A stretch of 64,000 nt of DNA from Castor canadensis (taxonomy: Eukaryota > Chordata > Mammalia > Rodentia > Castoridae), in NCBI RefSeq assembly GCF_047511655.1, contig NC_133397.1:16641501-16705500 (forward strand), written 5' to 3'. The number at the start of each line of letters is the position of its first letter. The stretch's first letter is position 1. Below, piece after piece: positions 38,889-56,253 of this stretch. The notes beneath the pieces are model-generated. The model had not been told where the DNA came from. It was given only the letters and a program-made list of their open reading frames with translations, and ran no database searches. Position numbers and translations under genes: made by a program.

Positions 38889-39842
38889 AGTACTTTTTAT
38901 GTGTGTTTTAATTTAAGGTGAAGGCTCAATTAAACCTCCACACAATCCAAACAGAAGTCGTTGAATATTTTAAAGAAATAGGTGACAGGAAAACAGAAAC
39001 TTCTTCCGTGCTGCTTATTCCTAGAAATGTGAGTGAATGCATAATGATAAGCTCTATCATTTTTTTTCAATAGCATTGTTAAAATATACAATTCTTTAAG
39101 TAAAAAGCATGACTCTTATTACAGAATGTAAACCTGAAAAACATTTAATCATTGATGAAAGAACATGATGGCAGGTAAGTGAGCAATGGAAGAGCTGAGT
39201 GGATATGGGCAATGAAGAAAGAATTCAAGAATAAAGTTGCCAGGTTAGATGCAAAACCAGTCAGTGTTCTTCACGGTAATAAAACTGTAACCTTTGGGGT
39301 TATCTTTTCTACCAGACAGAATTTATCTGCATCTCCTCTAGACAAAAGTCATCAAGTACATGTAATCTCAGAGTCTGGGCCTCAATCAAGAGAATTAAAC
39401 AGTCTTGGGTGGGTCTGTTAGACTGGGCCCCTTAAGATATTGAAAGAACATGAAATCCTCTTTCTGCCTTCTTTCTAAATGTTGGATGCTTTTCCTTAAC
39501 ATAAGATACAAATTTACATATTGGCAGCAGTGGCTTTCAAGTTTCCAAATGGGGTTTGCTCTTAATATTAATCTGCTTTTCACCATCTTTTGTGTCTGTT
39601 TTCAATCAGGAAGGAAAATGACCAACAAGCAATTCTAGCATTGCAGTAATGTCCCATTATAAAAATGAAATAAATTTTAACATTGTTTGAATACTCACCT
39701 TGATGGATACTAAAATATTTTATTAGTAATTTAAATTTTTTTATCAGGACAAAAAAGTTTACATATCTGCTTTCAGCTGATGCCAGCCCAGCAACCAAAA
39801 AACGCAATTACTACTAATTGCAGTTTCAAACATTTATATGGA

Positions 39843-39912
39843 TTTTGGTTATAACTTTGGGCAAGATACTGAATTTCCCAGCCTCAGCTTTCTCCTCTGT
39901 AAAAAGCAAGAC
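39843..39912 (+). repeat. MIR relic
   Basis: gggcaagatactgaatttcc followed by cctcagctttctcctctgta is the conserved MIR core. Confidence 0.65.
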
Positions 39913-40599
39913 TTGCTTCACTGCTCTGATTGTGTGCTGGCCACACAAGCCTGGGGTCACACCACTGTACTCTTATTTTACTGCTATATGCAAATTCGCA
40001 GACCGTAATTTCTAAAGTTTCCCTTTGTTATCATTTGTCTTTTGCTATAATGGATTTGTGCTTTTACTTTCTTATAACTTTTAAAAGCACAAACTGGTTT
40101 TTATTCTTACCAATTGCTTTGTTTTTCCAAAAACAAAAATAAAATTGTGTTTAATATCCTTCTTTCCTTTCTGTAGAGTGAAAGTGTTTTTTGATGTTCC
40201 CTAACATTAGATGTGAAATGTAACAAATCTCTCTCCCTCTTTGACCAAATACCACTTTAAGTTGGAATCTTATTCCCCTAATTTATTGTCACATTTCTTA
40301 GAAAATGCTAACATTTGAATTTATTATAGAAGTTGTTAAAATTAGACACTTAGATCACATAGCAACTGTTCTGTCTGTTTCTCACTAGGCTCTTGAAAAA
40401 TTATGCCACGTTCATCAACAAATTTTTTTTTAAAGCAATAATCTATTAGCTAGAACACCCCAAATAAATTCAACATTGTACTTCCAGGCAGGGACATATT
40501 CCCTAATTTCCTCAGTACAAGTTTCTAGCCAGTGCTAGAATATCACAGTGAAGCAAACTAGAATCGTGCTACATATCTGAAAAAACAAGAATAGGTGGC

Positions 40600-40695
40600 A
40601 GGAGCTGGCAGAATGGCTCAAGTGGTATAAGTGCCTGCTTAGCAAGCATGAAGCCCTCAGTTCAAACCCCAGCACTACTTAAAAAGAAAAAAAGA
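40600..40695 (+). mobile_element. ID-like SINE
   Basis: tRNA-derived body agctggcagaatggctcaag to gttcaaaccccagcactact with an A-rich tail. Confidence 0.85.
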
Positions 40696-40844
40696 GAAGC
40701 CAGAAGAGGTGGCATCTTGGAGTTTTGTGCATGTGCTGTTAGTGTGTTTAAAGCACCTGTGTCATCTTTGGCTTTATAAAGGTGTTTGTATTATTAAAGC
40801 ATAGTTTGCATGCAAGAACACAATGAGACTCAAAAGACTTGAAA

Positions 40845-40975
40845 ACAAGGTTTTTAAAAAGCGGTGCAGGAATGTGTTGAATATATTTTAAAACTGCCTA
40901 ACTGTACACTTCAACTGGATGAGTCGTATATGAATTGTATCTCAATGAAGCTGTTTAAAAATGCATCATAAAAAA
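40845..40975 (+). mobile_element. Old L1 3'-end relic
   Basis: actgtacacttcaactggat and tatctcaatgaagctgttta match the typical 3' terminus of old L1M/L1P-like families. Confidence 0.55.
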
Positions 40976-43579
40976 ACAACATATTCATGTTTTAATAGTT
41001 GATGTGCAAACTACTTACTTTCAAATTGTCATTAGAGACATTGTTTTCCTTGTCCAAATGGCTTATCTTCCTATCTGTGCACATCATGGGATAAAATGGA
41101 ATCTATAATTTATCTGATTAAAATTAATGGAATTTTTTGGTATTAATGGCTGCTTTTCACTTAGAAGCAGCATTTTCAGAAACAAATTGAAGTCATTAAG
41201 TAAGAAATACCTGAAACTTTGAGTTAAATTTTTAAGGAGGCTAGACTCAGCAGAGGTGCAGACATTGAAATGAGGGTCTGTGTAAATACTGAACTGATGT
41301 CCCCTGAATGGCAGGGATAAAATATATTATGCCCACTGAGAAATTTTATGAGCTGCAAAATGGCAGAAGGCCAAGACAATGTTTAGGGTAGAGATGCCAG
41401 AGAAGGCCAGGAAAAAACAGGAAAGATATAGAAAAGATCAATCAGATAATGACTAAAAGCTGACTTGCGAGTCTAGCTTGCTTTTCTACCAGCTGCACTA
41501 CAGTTTGCTATCACAAAGTCAGTCCGTGGGCTTCATTCAGTTCCAGGCTTCCAAAAAAAAAAGACAAATAGCTGCATGCTTGTCAACTAGTGTTAAGAAT
41601 AACTTTCTAAACCCAGTAAGTAACTTAAGTTCATTTATCCCGTTTTACTGTGCATTGTGAAAAGACAATTCTTATAACAAACCACAATTCTTTTCTGCTT
41701 TGTTTTTGTAGAGGAAAATAAAACTGGAAGACAATATAGTTTGGGTACTTTTCTCGTAGAAAAAGGAAAGAACTTAAACACTGAAGTGTGGGAAAGAGAA
41801 ACAATAATATAAAAGAATATTTTTACAGTAAGGGTATTATTTAGTCACTGAGAAACTTAGAATCTAGATGTGTGATGCCTAGTTCTGAAAACATAAATGA
41901 GGCAAGTACATTATTCTTTAGCTATTTCCAGTAACAAGAGGAAAATTAGTGCCTGGGTCCTCACTCAGCAAGTACTAATTCTAAACTTCAGTGATTTCTG
42001 TTTTTTTTTTTTTCTAAGAAATGAAGAAACGTTGAATAATAAAATCTAGCAAACCAAATAAATTTTTAAACAAGTTTTCTTTTCCATATTACATTTGATC
42101 CCAGACAAGAGTAAAGAAAAGAGTATGAGTCAAGAGAAAATAACGTTGTTTAAGTATTACTTAAGAATTTTATTCTCTGGGTAGAATGACTTTTAACTCT
42201 CCTAAGATTAGAGATTCTGCTTTTTAAAAAGTTTTCTTAAAAGGGATTTTTCTGTTTTCATACAACTTTATAGATTCTTTTAAAGGCATGTCTAACAAAC
42301 AGATAAAACCTTTTTCAAAAATATGAATAATTCTAGAATTATAGGCTTCATTTCTGGTCATCAAACTTAATTTCCTCTTCCTAGTCACTTACCTGCAGCC
42401 CAAATTCTCCACACACTTTGCCAGATATTATTTATGAGCTACAAATGGGGCATTCACTTTGCCTGTTTCATGAGATCACTTTTACTCAAAAAAACCCTGT
42501 GAAGGCTGATGACAGTGATTACATCTCCGGCCCAGGAGTTCCACTGTGCTTCTTCCGGAGATGCCAGGGAAGCACTTTTCCTCTCTCCCGGTGACAGTGA
42601 TTTCCACCCCAGAACAGCCTTCCCAAGGCAGTCATCAACTAGTTTGGGAGACCTCAAAATGAGGGTTTGAATCTTTGAAAGCCAAACCACAGCAATAAAA
42701 ATTTAAAAGTGTAGAAGGGATGTGCTGGCTTTGGCCTGCTTTCTCTCCCCCAGTTCGTTTACTAGCAGCACCTAAATGACACAGAATTTCTAAGCTTGTC
42801 ATTTACATTTATCAGCTCCTCACCTCTCTATCCACCATACTCATTACATAAAGAGTATGAACAGTGCTTGACTTACAGTAAGTATTCAGTAAATGTTGAC
42901 TGTGTCATTAACTATTGTCATTCCAAAGACAGAAAACTATGTTTAATATTTAAATTTAAGCCTATCTTATCAAAGATTTCTAGAGAAAATCAAGTGTAGG
43001 TTGAATTCTTTCTTTCAAACTACTCTCCTGTAGGACATGTGTTTATTTTTAAGCCTGAATGTCCTGTCTCTCTAACCCAGCCACATAAAACAGCTTTATT
43101 CTGAAAGTGAGTGCTGTGGGGAGTAAATGGGCAGAGCAGAAGGTGATTCTACAGTAAAAGAACTCAGATGTAACAACACAATGCGATGCTATTTGACTGG
43201 CTCCTAGACCCAGAAACAAAAATGTACACATTTTGGAAATACTTGTGGGGAAATGTGAATATGGGCTGGGTACAGAGGACATTATAGAATTACTAATTTT
43301 ATTAGATGTTTTAATGGTGGCGTGTTTAGAAAGGTGTGTGGGTGTCTTTATTCTTGGAAGATACAAACTAAAAAACATAGAAGTCAAATATTGTGGTATT
43401 GGTATCACATTCTCAAATGGTTCAGCAAAAAAGGTTTGTTTTTAAATATTGTGAAAAAGAAAATGTGGCACAATGTTAACTGATGTTTATATTATACTTT
43501 CAATTTTATGTAAATGAAAAGCATTTTAAATAAAAAGTTGAGAATTAAAAAATAGCAAAAATAAGTTTTACCAAAGTAC
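40976..43579. other. Intergenic sequence downstream of TTC32, no gene recognised
   Basis: AT-rich, with short open frames only (a 119-codon minus-strand frame at 43049-43408 has no known domain). Confidence 0.4.
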
Positions 43580-43826
43580 CACACATCATTACTTTAAATA
43601 TTTTATTGTAACAACAGTTCACATTGATATTACTTATTTATGCTTTATAAAAAAAGCAGACCTAGTCAACATAAAGTTTCCCAACCTGAAATTAATAACC
43701 TTAAATACATCACTTAACTTTCAGTTCAAATGCATCAAGTAAATCAAAATAGCTCAATATCTATTTTAAATTAAAGCCAATTAGATGCAGGTGTAAGGAT
43801 CATAATTAACATTTCAATCAAAAATT
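43580..43826 (-). other. TTC32: TTC32 3' UTR (predicted)
   Basis: This is AT-rich sequence following the stop codon. The proposed end is set by the AATAAA at 43607-43602 and the GT-rich stretch just after it on the minus strand. The true end needs transcript data; a UTR of about 250 bases is the shortest reading. Confidence 0.6.
43602..43607 (-). terminator. TTC32 polyadenylation signal AATAAA (predicted)
   Basis: On the minus strand AATAAA is followed within 20-30 bases by GATGTGTGGTACTTTGG, a good GU/U-rich downstream element. It is the first signal after the stop codon that has such a partner. Confidence 0.55.
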
Positions 43827-49019
<5,193 letters not shown>

Positions 49020-49159
49020 TTAAGGCCTAGGTCTCTGTGTGGAGTAAGGATTGACTTCTGAGCGGCTACAGGCGTCACCACAAGACCACTTACTCCGAAT
49101 TTTATTTACCCACAAAAACCTCGATGGTGGAGAAGTCTGTGCCTTCCGAGGACCCTTAT

Positions 49160-49204
49160 TCTCGCGAGATAAACGCTCTGCAAGGACCCTTTATTCTCGC
49201 GAGA
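49160..49204. promoter_or_regulatory. Paired TCTCGCGAGA palindromes upstream of TTC32
   Basis: Perfect copies of the 10-base palindrome lie at 49160-49169 and 49195-49204. Each is in a repeated context (ggacccttatt/ggaccctttatt before, t after), so about 21 bases are duplicated with a 35-base period. TCTCGCGAGA is a known core-promoter element of CpG-island promoters in mammals. A further half-site (tctcgcgat) lies at the exon 1 donor near 48848. Confidence 0.75.
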
Positions 49205-49224
49205 TGAAGGCGCCCGGGACTCTA

Positions 49225-49660
49225 AGGGCACCTGAATAGCGTACTACGGTTTCTCTTATTATCCTTGATCACATCTGTCTCGTGTCCCAGAAAAGCAGCA
49301 GATCGAGTGTCCCGATAGGCTTCCAAGTCCTTGGCTGAGGATGCCAGGCGTTTGCGCTTTGTCACAACGGACTGGGGCTGAAGGTACTGGTGGGCGGAAG
49401 GAGGAAGCCACTGTCTTGTCTATGAATGGCTGATTGGCTTGCGGACTTACTGTAGCTTCCTTCCGGTGCCCGAAACTGTGGGCCTTGGGTGTTCTGGGTA
49501 GGCTGTGGTCACCTCGACACTTGGTGTCAAGGTCCTGTGAACTTTGTTGTCCCACGGCCCTGAGTCCGAATTCAAACTCTAGCATGTATTTGCTCCAACT
49601 CCATAGATGGCAAACCTATCAATCTTACCTCCTGGAATTATGGAAGAATTAAGTGGTATA
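49225..49660 (+). promoter_or_regulatory. Upstream flank of TTC32, possible divergent promoter
   Basis: A CCAAT-type ATTGG lies near 49431-49439, followed about 30 bases later by an ETS-like CTTCCGG near 49458-49464. This spacing is often seen in bidirectional CpG promoters. No coding exon is recognised to the right, so any divergent transcript would be non-coding. Confidence 0.3.
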
Positions 49661-50347
49661 TTGCATGGAGAGTCTGGTCTGTAATGTTAGCCTACATTCC
49701 CTGTTGTGGCAAAGAGTACCCAAATAGTAATGTACTAAGTAGATTATGTTTAATTCAGGTTATATAAAAAGGTTTGCTAAACTACATTTCATGTCTACTG
49801 TGTTGTCTCCTCGAAGTCCTTCAGTTGCATTCCCAAATTACTTGAGCACATTGCCTCTAGAGAAGAGATAAAAAATATTGGGAATGGTATTTGCGTGAAA
49901 AGTCTTCAATAGGATACAAATTGTGTGCTTTTTCTGCTCATTTTTTTCACTTACCATCAAAAAATATATATTAATGCAAAAAAATACACCTGTAGAAATT
50001 AGAAAAATTGCAAAGCTATGACAAAAAAATTAACTAGTATTTTCTACATAAGAAAATTGACAGATTAGCAGAATAGATGGCCCAAAAACAGGCACTGGTA
50101 GGCATTTTTTTTTGGGAGGGGGGCGTGTAGATTTAACATACATGAAGAAAGAACATATTATTCAAATGAATGCTACTGGAAAAACAAGTTACCATTTGGG
50201 GGAAAAGACTTAAGCACTGAGGATACCGATTGTCACAATACTCTTATTCCAGGTGAATTAAAAAGTTACATATGAAAGAATTCTATTCCAAAAATAAGTA
50301 GAATAATTATCTCAAATCCAAGCAGGTTTCTAGCATAAGAAAAGGAA

Positions 50348-50663
50348 TGCTGTAGTTTCAGTGTGTCTCCCCCCATGTTCATGTGTTGCAGACACTCTCC
50401 AATGCAAAAGTGTCCTGAGGTGAGGCCTAATAGGAGGTGTTTAGGTCAAGGGGACTCCACCCTCATGAATGGACTAGTGCCAGTAACTTAAAACACTTGA
50501 GATTGTAGTAAACTCTTGCCACTGTGTTATGATGAAACTATATCACCAGTTGTAGCTATGATCTTGAACTAATAGCTCTAAAACTCTAGTAGCCAAATAC
50601 GTTTATTTATAAGTGACCCAGTCTGTGGTATACTATTATAGCAACACAAAATGGATGAAGACA
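50348..50663 (+). mobile_element. MaLR-type solo LTR fossil (MLT1/MST-like)
   Basis: tgctgtagtttcagtgtgtc at the start, ccaccctcatgaatggacta in the middle, and gtctgtggtatactattata with acacaaaatggatgaagaca at the end. LTR only; ancient. Confidence 0.8.
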
Positions 50664-50714
50664 AAGAAGAAAAAATATATATATAAAGTATCTGGTAGAC
50701 AACTATAGATTGTT

Positions 50715-50803
50715 TTTAAGTGAGACTGGGGTTTGAACTCAAGGCTTCATACTTGCAAAGCAGGTGCACTACTGCTTAAGCCACACTTCCAATCCTCAAC
50801 CAT
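50715..50803 (-). mobile_element. ID-like SINE
   Basis: gactggggtttgaactcaag to ctgcttaagccacacttcca, reverse orientation. Confidence 0.85.
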
Positions 50804-50867
50804 AAAAATAAAAGGCAGCAGAAAGGAAAGAAATCTGCAACTTGCAAAATAATGGTAATTCCACTAA

Positions 50868-50975
50868 CAAATACTTACTGAACATCTACTATGTGCCAGA
50901 CACAATTTTAAAAACTGGGAGTAATACAGTAAACAAAAGGAAGTCCCTGCTGTCACTGAGATTACAGTCGAGCAG
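50868..50975. repeat. Ancient interspersed repeat, family unsettled
   Basis: cttactgaacatctactatg followed by tgccagacacaattttaaaa and gtccctgctgtcactgagat match a widespread old mammalian repeat end; the exact family is uncertain. Confidence 0.5.
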
Positions 50976-51454
50976 AAACATACATACACACATACCAAGT
51001 GCAGATTAGTGCCCTGGAGAAAAATAAAACTCTACAGGGGATGGGGAAAAGGTGGTTTCTGTTTTGTAAAGGATTGATGGAGAAGACTTCACAGGAAAAT
51101 GACCACCTGAGTAAAATCCCAAAACCAAATAAGAGAGCAAACCATGCTGATAATGGCCACAGGAAACAGAAAGTGCAAAAGCCATAAGTAGAGATCTGTT
51201 TTGTTCAAGAAATAATAAGAATATTCATGTGTCTTAACACCCAGTGACCTAAGGGAAAACAAGCTTTGTAAGGAAGACTAGGAATTTAGTGGGGGATGTG
51301 GGAGTCCTAAATAGGATTAAGATTCCTAGCCCTTTTTTGTTCCATTGCCCCTTTGGCATCCGGTGAGCACTTTGGCTCCTCAGTACTAGAACAGCTGTAG
51401 AAATATTAACAGATGTATAAAATAGCAACATAAACTTATTAACACATTAAACAT

Positions 51455-51686
51455 CAACTGGCAAACCCAAAGCTAGCAAAGGAAGAAAATAATAAAGATT
51501 AGAACAGAGATAAAATGGATAACAGAAAAACAACAAAGAAAGTCAACAAAACCAAAAGTTGATTCTTCAAAACATATCAACAAAAACCTTTAGGTAGACT
51601 GGCCAAAAAAAAGACTCAAATTACTAAAATCAAAAATTGGAAGTGAAGATATTTCTACTCATTTACAGACATAAAAAAAGGATTTT
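51455..51686 (+). mobile_element. L1 ORF2 internal fragment
   Basis: The aaacccaaagctagcaaagg and gaaaataataaagattagaa words, then accaaaagttgattcttcaa and agactcaaattactaaaatc, follow the L1 ORF2 coding order. Diverged. Confidence 0.85.
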
Positions 51687-52140
51687 AAGCCAGGCATGGT
51701 GGCTACTTGAGAGGCTGAGATTGGGAGGATTGTGGTTTGAGCCAGCCCAGGCAAAAAGTTCTCAAGACCCCATCTCAACCAATATCTGGGCATAGTGGTG
51801 CATGCCTGTCATCCCAGTTACTTCAGAGACTGAGATGGAATCACGAATTGAGGCTAGCCCAGGCAAAAGTTAGCAAGATCCCATCTCAATGGTAAAAAAA
51901 AAAAAAAAAAAAACTGGGCATGGTAGGGTGTACCTGTCATCCCAGTGATGGCATTAAGCAAAAGAAAAAAAATGGGAGGATCACAGTTCAGGCCACCCTG
52001 GGCAAAAAGAGAGACCCTATCTCTAAAAATAACCAGAGCAAAAAGGGCTGGAGGCATGGCTGAAGCTGTAGAGCACCTGCCTTGCAAGTGTGGGGTCCTG
52101 AGTTTAACCCCTAGTAAGTACTGCAGAGAGGGAAGAGGAG
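51687..52140 (+). mobile_element. Chain of B1-like monomers ending in an ID part (B1-dID cluster)
   Basis: At least three B1-like units follow each other (starts near 51689, 51784 and 51914: gccaggcatggtggctactt, tctgggcatagtggtgcatg, ctgggcatggtagggtgtac). An ID body (gggctggaggcatggctgaa to gtcctgagtttaacccctag) ends the chain. The A-run at 51894-51913 separates units. Confidence 0.8.
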
Positions 52141-52195
52141 TGAGAGGGAGGGAAAGAAAACAATTCTATATACAATAGCATCAAAAATAAAATAA

Positions 52196-52352
52196 GCCGA
52201 GCACTGGTGGCTCATGCCTGTAATCCTAGCTACTCAGAAGGCAGAGAGCAGGAGGATTTCGACCCTATCTCAAAAAAAACCCATCACAAAAAAGTAGAGT
52301 GACTCAAGGTAAAGGCCCTGAGTTCAAGCCCCAGTACAAAAAAAAAATTTCA
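52196..52352 (+). mobile_element. B1-dID type SINE
   Basis: gccgagcactggtggctcat to aggcagagagcaggagg, then a shortened ID part ending gagttcaagccccagtacaa and an A tail. Confidence 0.88.
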
Positions 52353-52394
52353 GAACTAAATATCATCTTTTGTGTCTTTCTTTCAGTTAGCCCT

Positions 52395-52860
52395 TGAGGT
52401 GCCTCCGCATTGCTACATATATCAGTTTGCTCCTTTTTTTGCCCAGCAGGATCCATACAGTATACTTCACTGCATGGATATTCCACAACATTTTCATCAT
52501 TTGTTACAATCAGATACTAATGAATATTTGGCTTCTTTCCAGTTTTGAGCTATTATGAATAAAGGTGCTGCTTATATTTGCATGCGAGTCTTTGTGTGGA
52601 TATGTTTTGGGTTTTGCTGGGTAAATTCCTGTAAGATTGCTGGGGCTGTGGTAAATGTATGCTTAAATGTAGAAGAAACTTCCAAAGGCTTCCAAACTGA
52701 ATAGTATTCCAAAATACTACTACTTTGCCTTTCTATCAGCAAATGGGTAAGAGTTTCATTTACTCTACATTCTCACCAGCACTTGTCAGTATTAATTTTA
52801 GCTTTGGGAGTGGGTGTCTAGTAGTATCTCATTTTCCTCTAAATTCCTCTAAATTTTATT
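52395..52860 (-). mobile_element. Old L1 3'-region fragment, reverse orientation
   Basis: gagctattatgaataaaggt, tattccaaaatactactact and ctacattctcaccagcactt are the antisense of the L1 ORF2 C-terminal region; cattactttgt-like context indicates the minus strand. Confidence 0.75.
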
Positions 52861-55800
52861 AACTAGAAATTTAAACTAGGCTGAACAAAGAACTACTTAA
52901 ATAAATAACCATAAACCTTTTATAACTACTTTTTTTTCAATTTCAGAGAAATCTAAGAACAAATAGCTCATTATGAAACACTTGTTTATAATACATCAAT
53001 TTCTACTGTTTTTAATTCAATTAAAATATGATGCTTTTATTTTTTTAAGTTGGGACTTTTTTACTTTCTCACCTATATTTTTATGTGTTTCTGAAATTTT
53101 CCACCATGAACGTGTTACATTTACACTTAAAACAATGTTAGCTTCTTAAAACGATAAATTGAGAAAATAATTATAAAAATAGACAGTAGAGGGCAACATA
53201 ATATTACTGCTTTCATTTTGGAAACCCAGTAGCACAATCATGGAGCTGTGTCAGCAAGTTTAGTAATCTTGATTTTATCTTAACAGTCTGGTAACATTTG
53301 TTTCCTTCATTTGTGAATAAGAATTCTGTGTAAGCTCTAAGGAGTAATTCTCTGCATCTCCCAATCATCTGACATTTGCTTAGTTTTTTCTCAAGACTGG
53401 GTTTTTCTCCTGTTTGATGGCAAAAGTGGTTAGACTATATCTACTGTACCTCCTGCCTCCTTCTCCCTTTCTCTATTCTGGAGCCCAATTCCCTCCTAAC
53501 CCCCATCAAAATATTTAAATGAAGACAAGGCAAACACCATGTTATCCATAAGTCAAACCTGACATAAAAACAAGACATTTTTCCTCAATATTTAGTTCTC
53601 ACATAATACCTCATAAAAATCTAAAATCTCAGCTCTGGGAATACAAAAAGATAATTTCAAATTGTATTTTAGCAAAACAACTTACAATGAAATTAGCACT
53701 GAGAAAGAAAGTAAGTTTGGTGATAAAGAAGAACTCAAAAGTACTTAAGGTGAGTCAGTGCATGTTTACTGCAAGAAAAGAAATAGTAGTTTCCTTATCC
53801 TATCTTCAATATCCATCCAATTTCCAAGTATTTGTTTTATATGATCAATTTTGTTTCTGTTCTTTTCATCAGGGAAGAGTTTGTTAGTGTTATCTTCAAA
53901 TTTCCTTCATGTTGAATAAATTTTCTTAAATATAGATTCCCAAAGAGTCATATAAGCTTTCACAATAGTAGAAAATAGGAGTTTGTGTGTGTGCCTGTGA
54001 GTATGCATGACAGATACACCTGCACGCACACATACGATGATTACATGCACAAGGAATGATGGTTTGTCTTTAGAGATGTAGTTTCTCAGCCAAAGCTGAA
54101 CAAGAAGTTCAGTTCAACAGCAACTCAGCATCTACCAGAAATAATCAGTTGAAGGAGAGATGCTGGGGCTCAGGCCCCATGCAATTAGTGGCAAATGCAA
54201 TGGTTCCAAAGAGAGTTCCCAAAAGACAGTTAGGAGAGGCAAAGTCAGGGTCAAGGACGCTACTCTTACAACTCTGAAAATTTCTCTGTTGACAAAGCAG
54301 AGAATGGCTCATCCCTAAAAATACAAAGTCCTATAAAAAGATGTAATTAAGTCCAACAGAAGTTTGTTATGATTTTCTGATGTGGGAAAATTTTTCATTC
54401 TGATAAAGAAGCAAAGAAATGAGACAGGTGACATTATGTTAAATTAGGTAAGTTAGTAACTTATAAGATAAAGTAAACAGTACATGTGTGTGCTGCAGAT
54501 GGAGACAGAAGGAGCAGGAGATACCTAACATTCATAAAGGCAGCAAAGGTACTAACACGACAGAGCAAGCAAGCATGAGACATAACTCAGTATGTGCGAG
54601 GTCTTGATTCAGTTAGCCATTGGTGACACTTATAATGGCTGGTCCTCTTCCTGAGAAATACAATAAAATCCATGACTGCTTAGCAGACTAGTTGGTAAGT
54701 GGCAGCTAAAGCTGCTAGCCTCTTTCCTAGAGCAAGTGTGCATAGGTAGCCTCAGACCCTTTCCATCTGATTTAAGTCCCCTCTCTATAAACCTCTACAC
54801 TGGTCCTGTCCATAACCCCACAATCATAGCAAAGACTGACAGTCAGGACTTCAGACAATTATAGAATCCAGCATTCAGGGACTGTGATCTTTTCTATCAC
54901 ACTGGCATCCTAACCCCATTACTTTTTCCTTGTTCCTCACTATGTATTTCATACTGATTTTTTTTTCATACTGATTGAATAAACTATCTGTTTCAAGCAA
55001 TCTCACTGGTTTGTATGCCATTCTGTTCCAGGACCTCTAGGATAGCTTGCCTGGCAGTGTATTTGAAACCTACCACCATTGTATCAAGTAATTTCCCACA
55101 AGGTACATGAACACAGAGACTTCAAAGACATCAGTTTTCTTTTATCCAGGCCCATCAACCTACTATCTAGCCTAACGTCACCTGGGCTCTAAACCTCTTC
55201 TCATAGCTCATTCTTCTCAATTTGCAACAAGTCTAATTTGTCAATCTAGGATCAAAAATGTGTCACATCAAGGGAATGAATTAACCTAAGTAGTGTAGCT
55301 ACAATAACAATATCACACATTTCTCTTTATTTATTATCTCTATGGAGTATCAGCCAAACCTCAGTAAATAATTTTGATAAATAGTTTTAAAGTCTAGTCT
55401 TTTGCCACAAAAAGAGCATGTAAGGTGACAAGAAATGAGCAGAGAATATTATTTTTTATATAAAAGAGGTTAAAAACTACCCCTTACTGGTAGCAATTTT
55501 TTCTCTTCTAAATAATAAATCAAAACAGTTGCATATCAAGAAAGAATTATGCCTTACATTAAAAGACTTGTTTAAATGAATGGTCCTGTAACAAAATGGT
55601 TATTTCTGTATAAATTCTTATTTCATAAAAAAGAGCCAAGTTTTCTGTACCATAATAGAGTAAATGTTAAATGTCTACTCTTGACTGAGTCTGAGACAAT
55701 GGATTTTTTAAAAACTCAAAATTAGTTTTTAAATGTCTTCAAGTGTCATCTCTGTTTTGAAAGTAACATAGAAAACATTCAATACTTATTTAAAGTAAAT

Positions 55801-55944
55801 ATAGGTAGAAGTAAAGCTCATTGCATATTATAATTATTTAACCATCTTGTAATGCAGGTTATGTCAATCGTTTGAACTCAAATTTGCCCATGCCCATGCC
55901 TCTCTACACTCACTTACCTGCCCCAAGACTATAATAAATTAGTA
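52861..55944. other. Intergenic between TTC32 and WDR35, no gene recognised
   Basis: AT-rich, short open frames only. A partial ID-like word near 54570-54620 is too weak to call. Confidence 0.45.
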
Positions 55945-56253
55945 ACCTGGACATGGTGAGAAAAATATTTATTTGTAATATGTTTCCATTGTAACATGTA
56001 ACCAACCATGAATATATAAATGATTTTAAAAAAGGGTAACATGCATAAATTTTATATGAAAGTTAGCCTTATTATTTCATAGCTGTATTTCTGTGCAAAA
56101 ATTATCTTGTTATCTTTACATTTTGTGCAAAAATACAACTATAAAATGGTGAGGCTGATTTTCATATAAAATTCATGAAAATCACCCTTATTATCTAGAC
56201 AGTTAAGCTAGGCATATATGAAACATATGTTTATAATTATATACAATTCACCT
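55945..56253 (-). other. WDR35: WDR35 3' UTR (predicted)
   Basis: AT-rich sequence after the stop. A minus-strand AATAAA lies at 55973-55968, about 280 bases downstream. The GU-rich partner is weak, so a more distal end is possible. Confidence 0.4.
55968..55973 (-). terminator. WDR35 candidate polyadenylation signal AATAAA
   Basis: First canonical AATAAA after the WDR35 stop on the minus strand. Other AATAAA matches follow further downstream, near 55320, so usage is uncertain. Confidence 0.35.

Noticed and set aside
40600-40695. tRNA-like sequence
   Set aside because: The body is an ID-type SINE with an A-rich tail, repeated at several other sites, not a functional tRNA gene.
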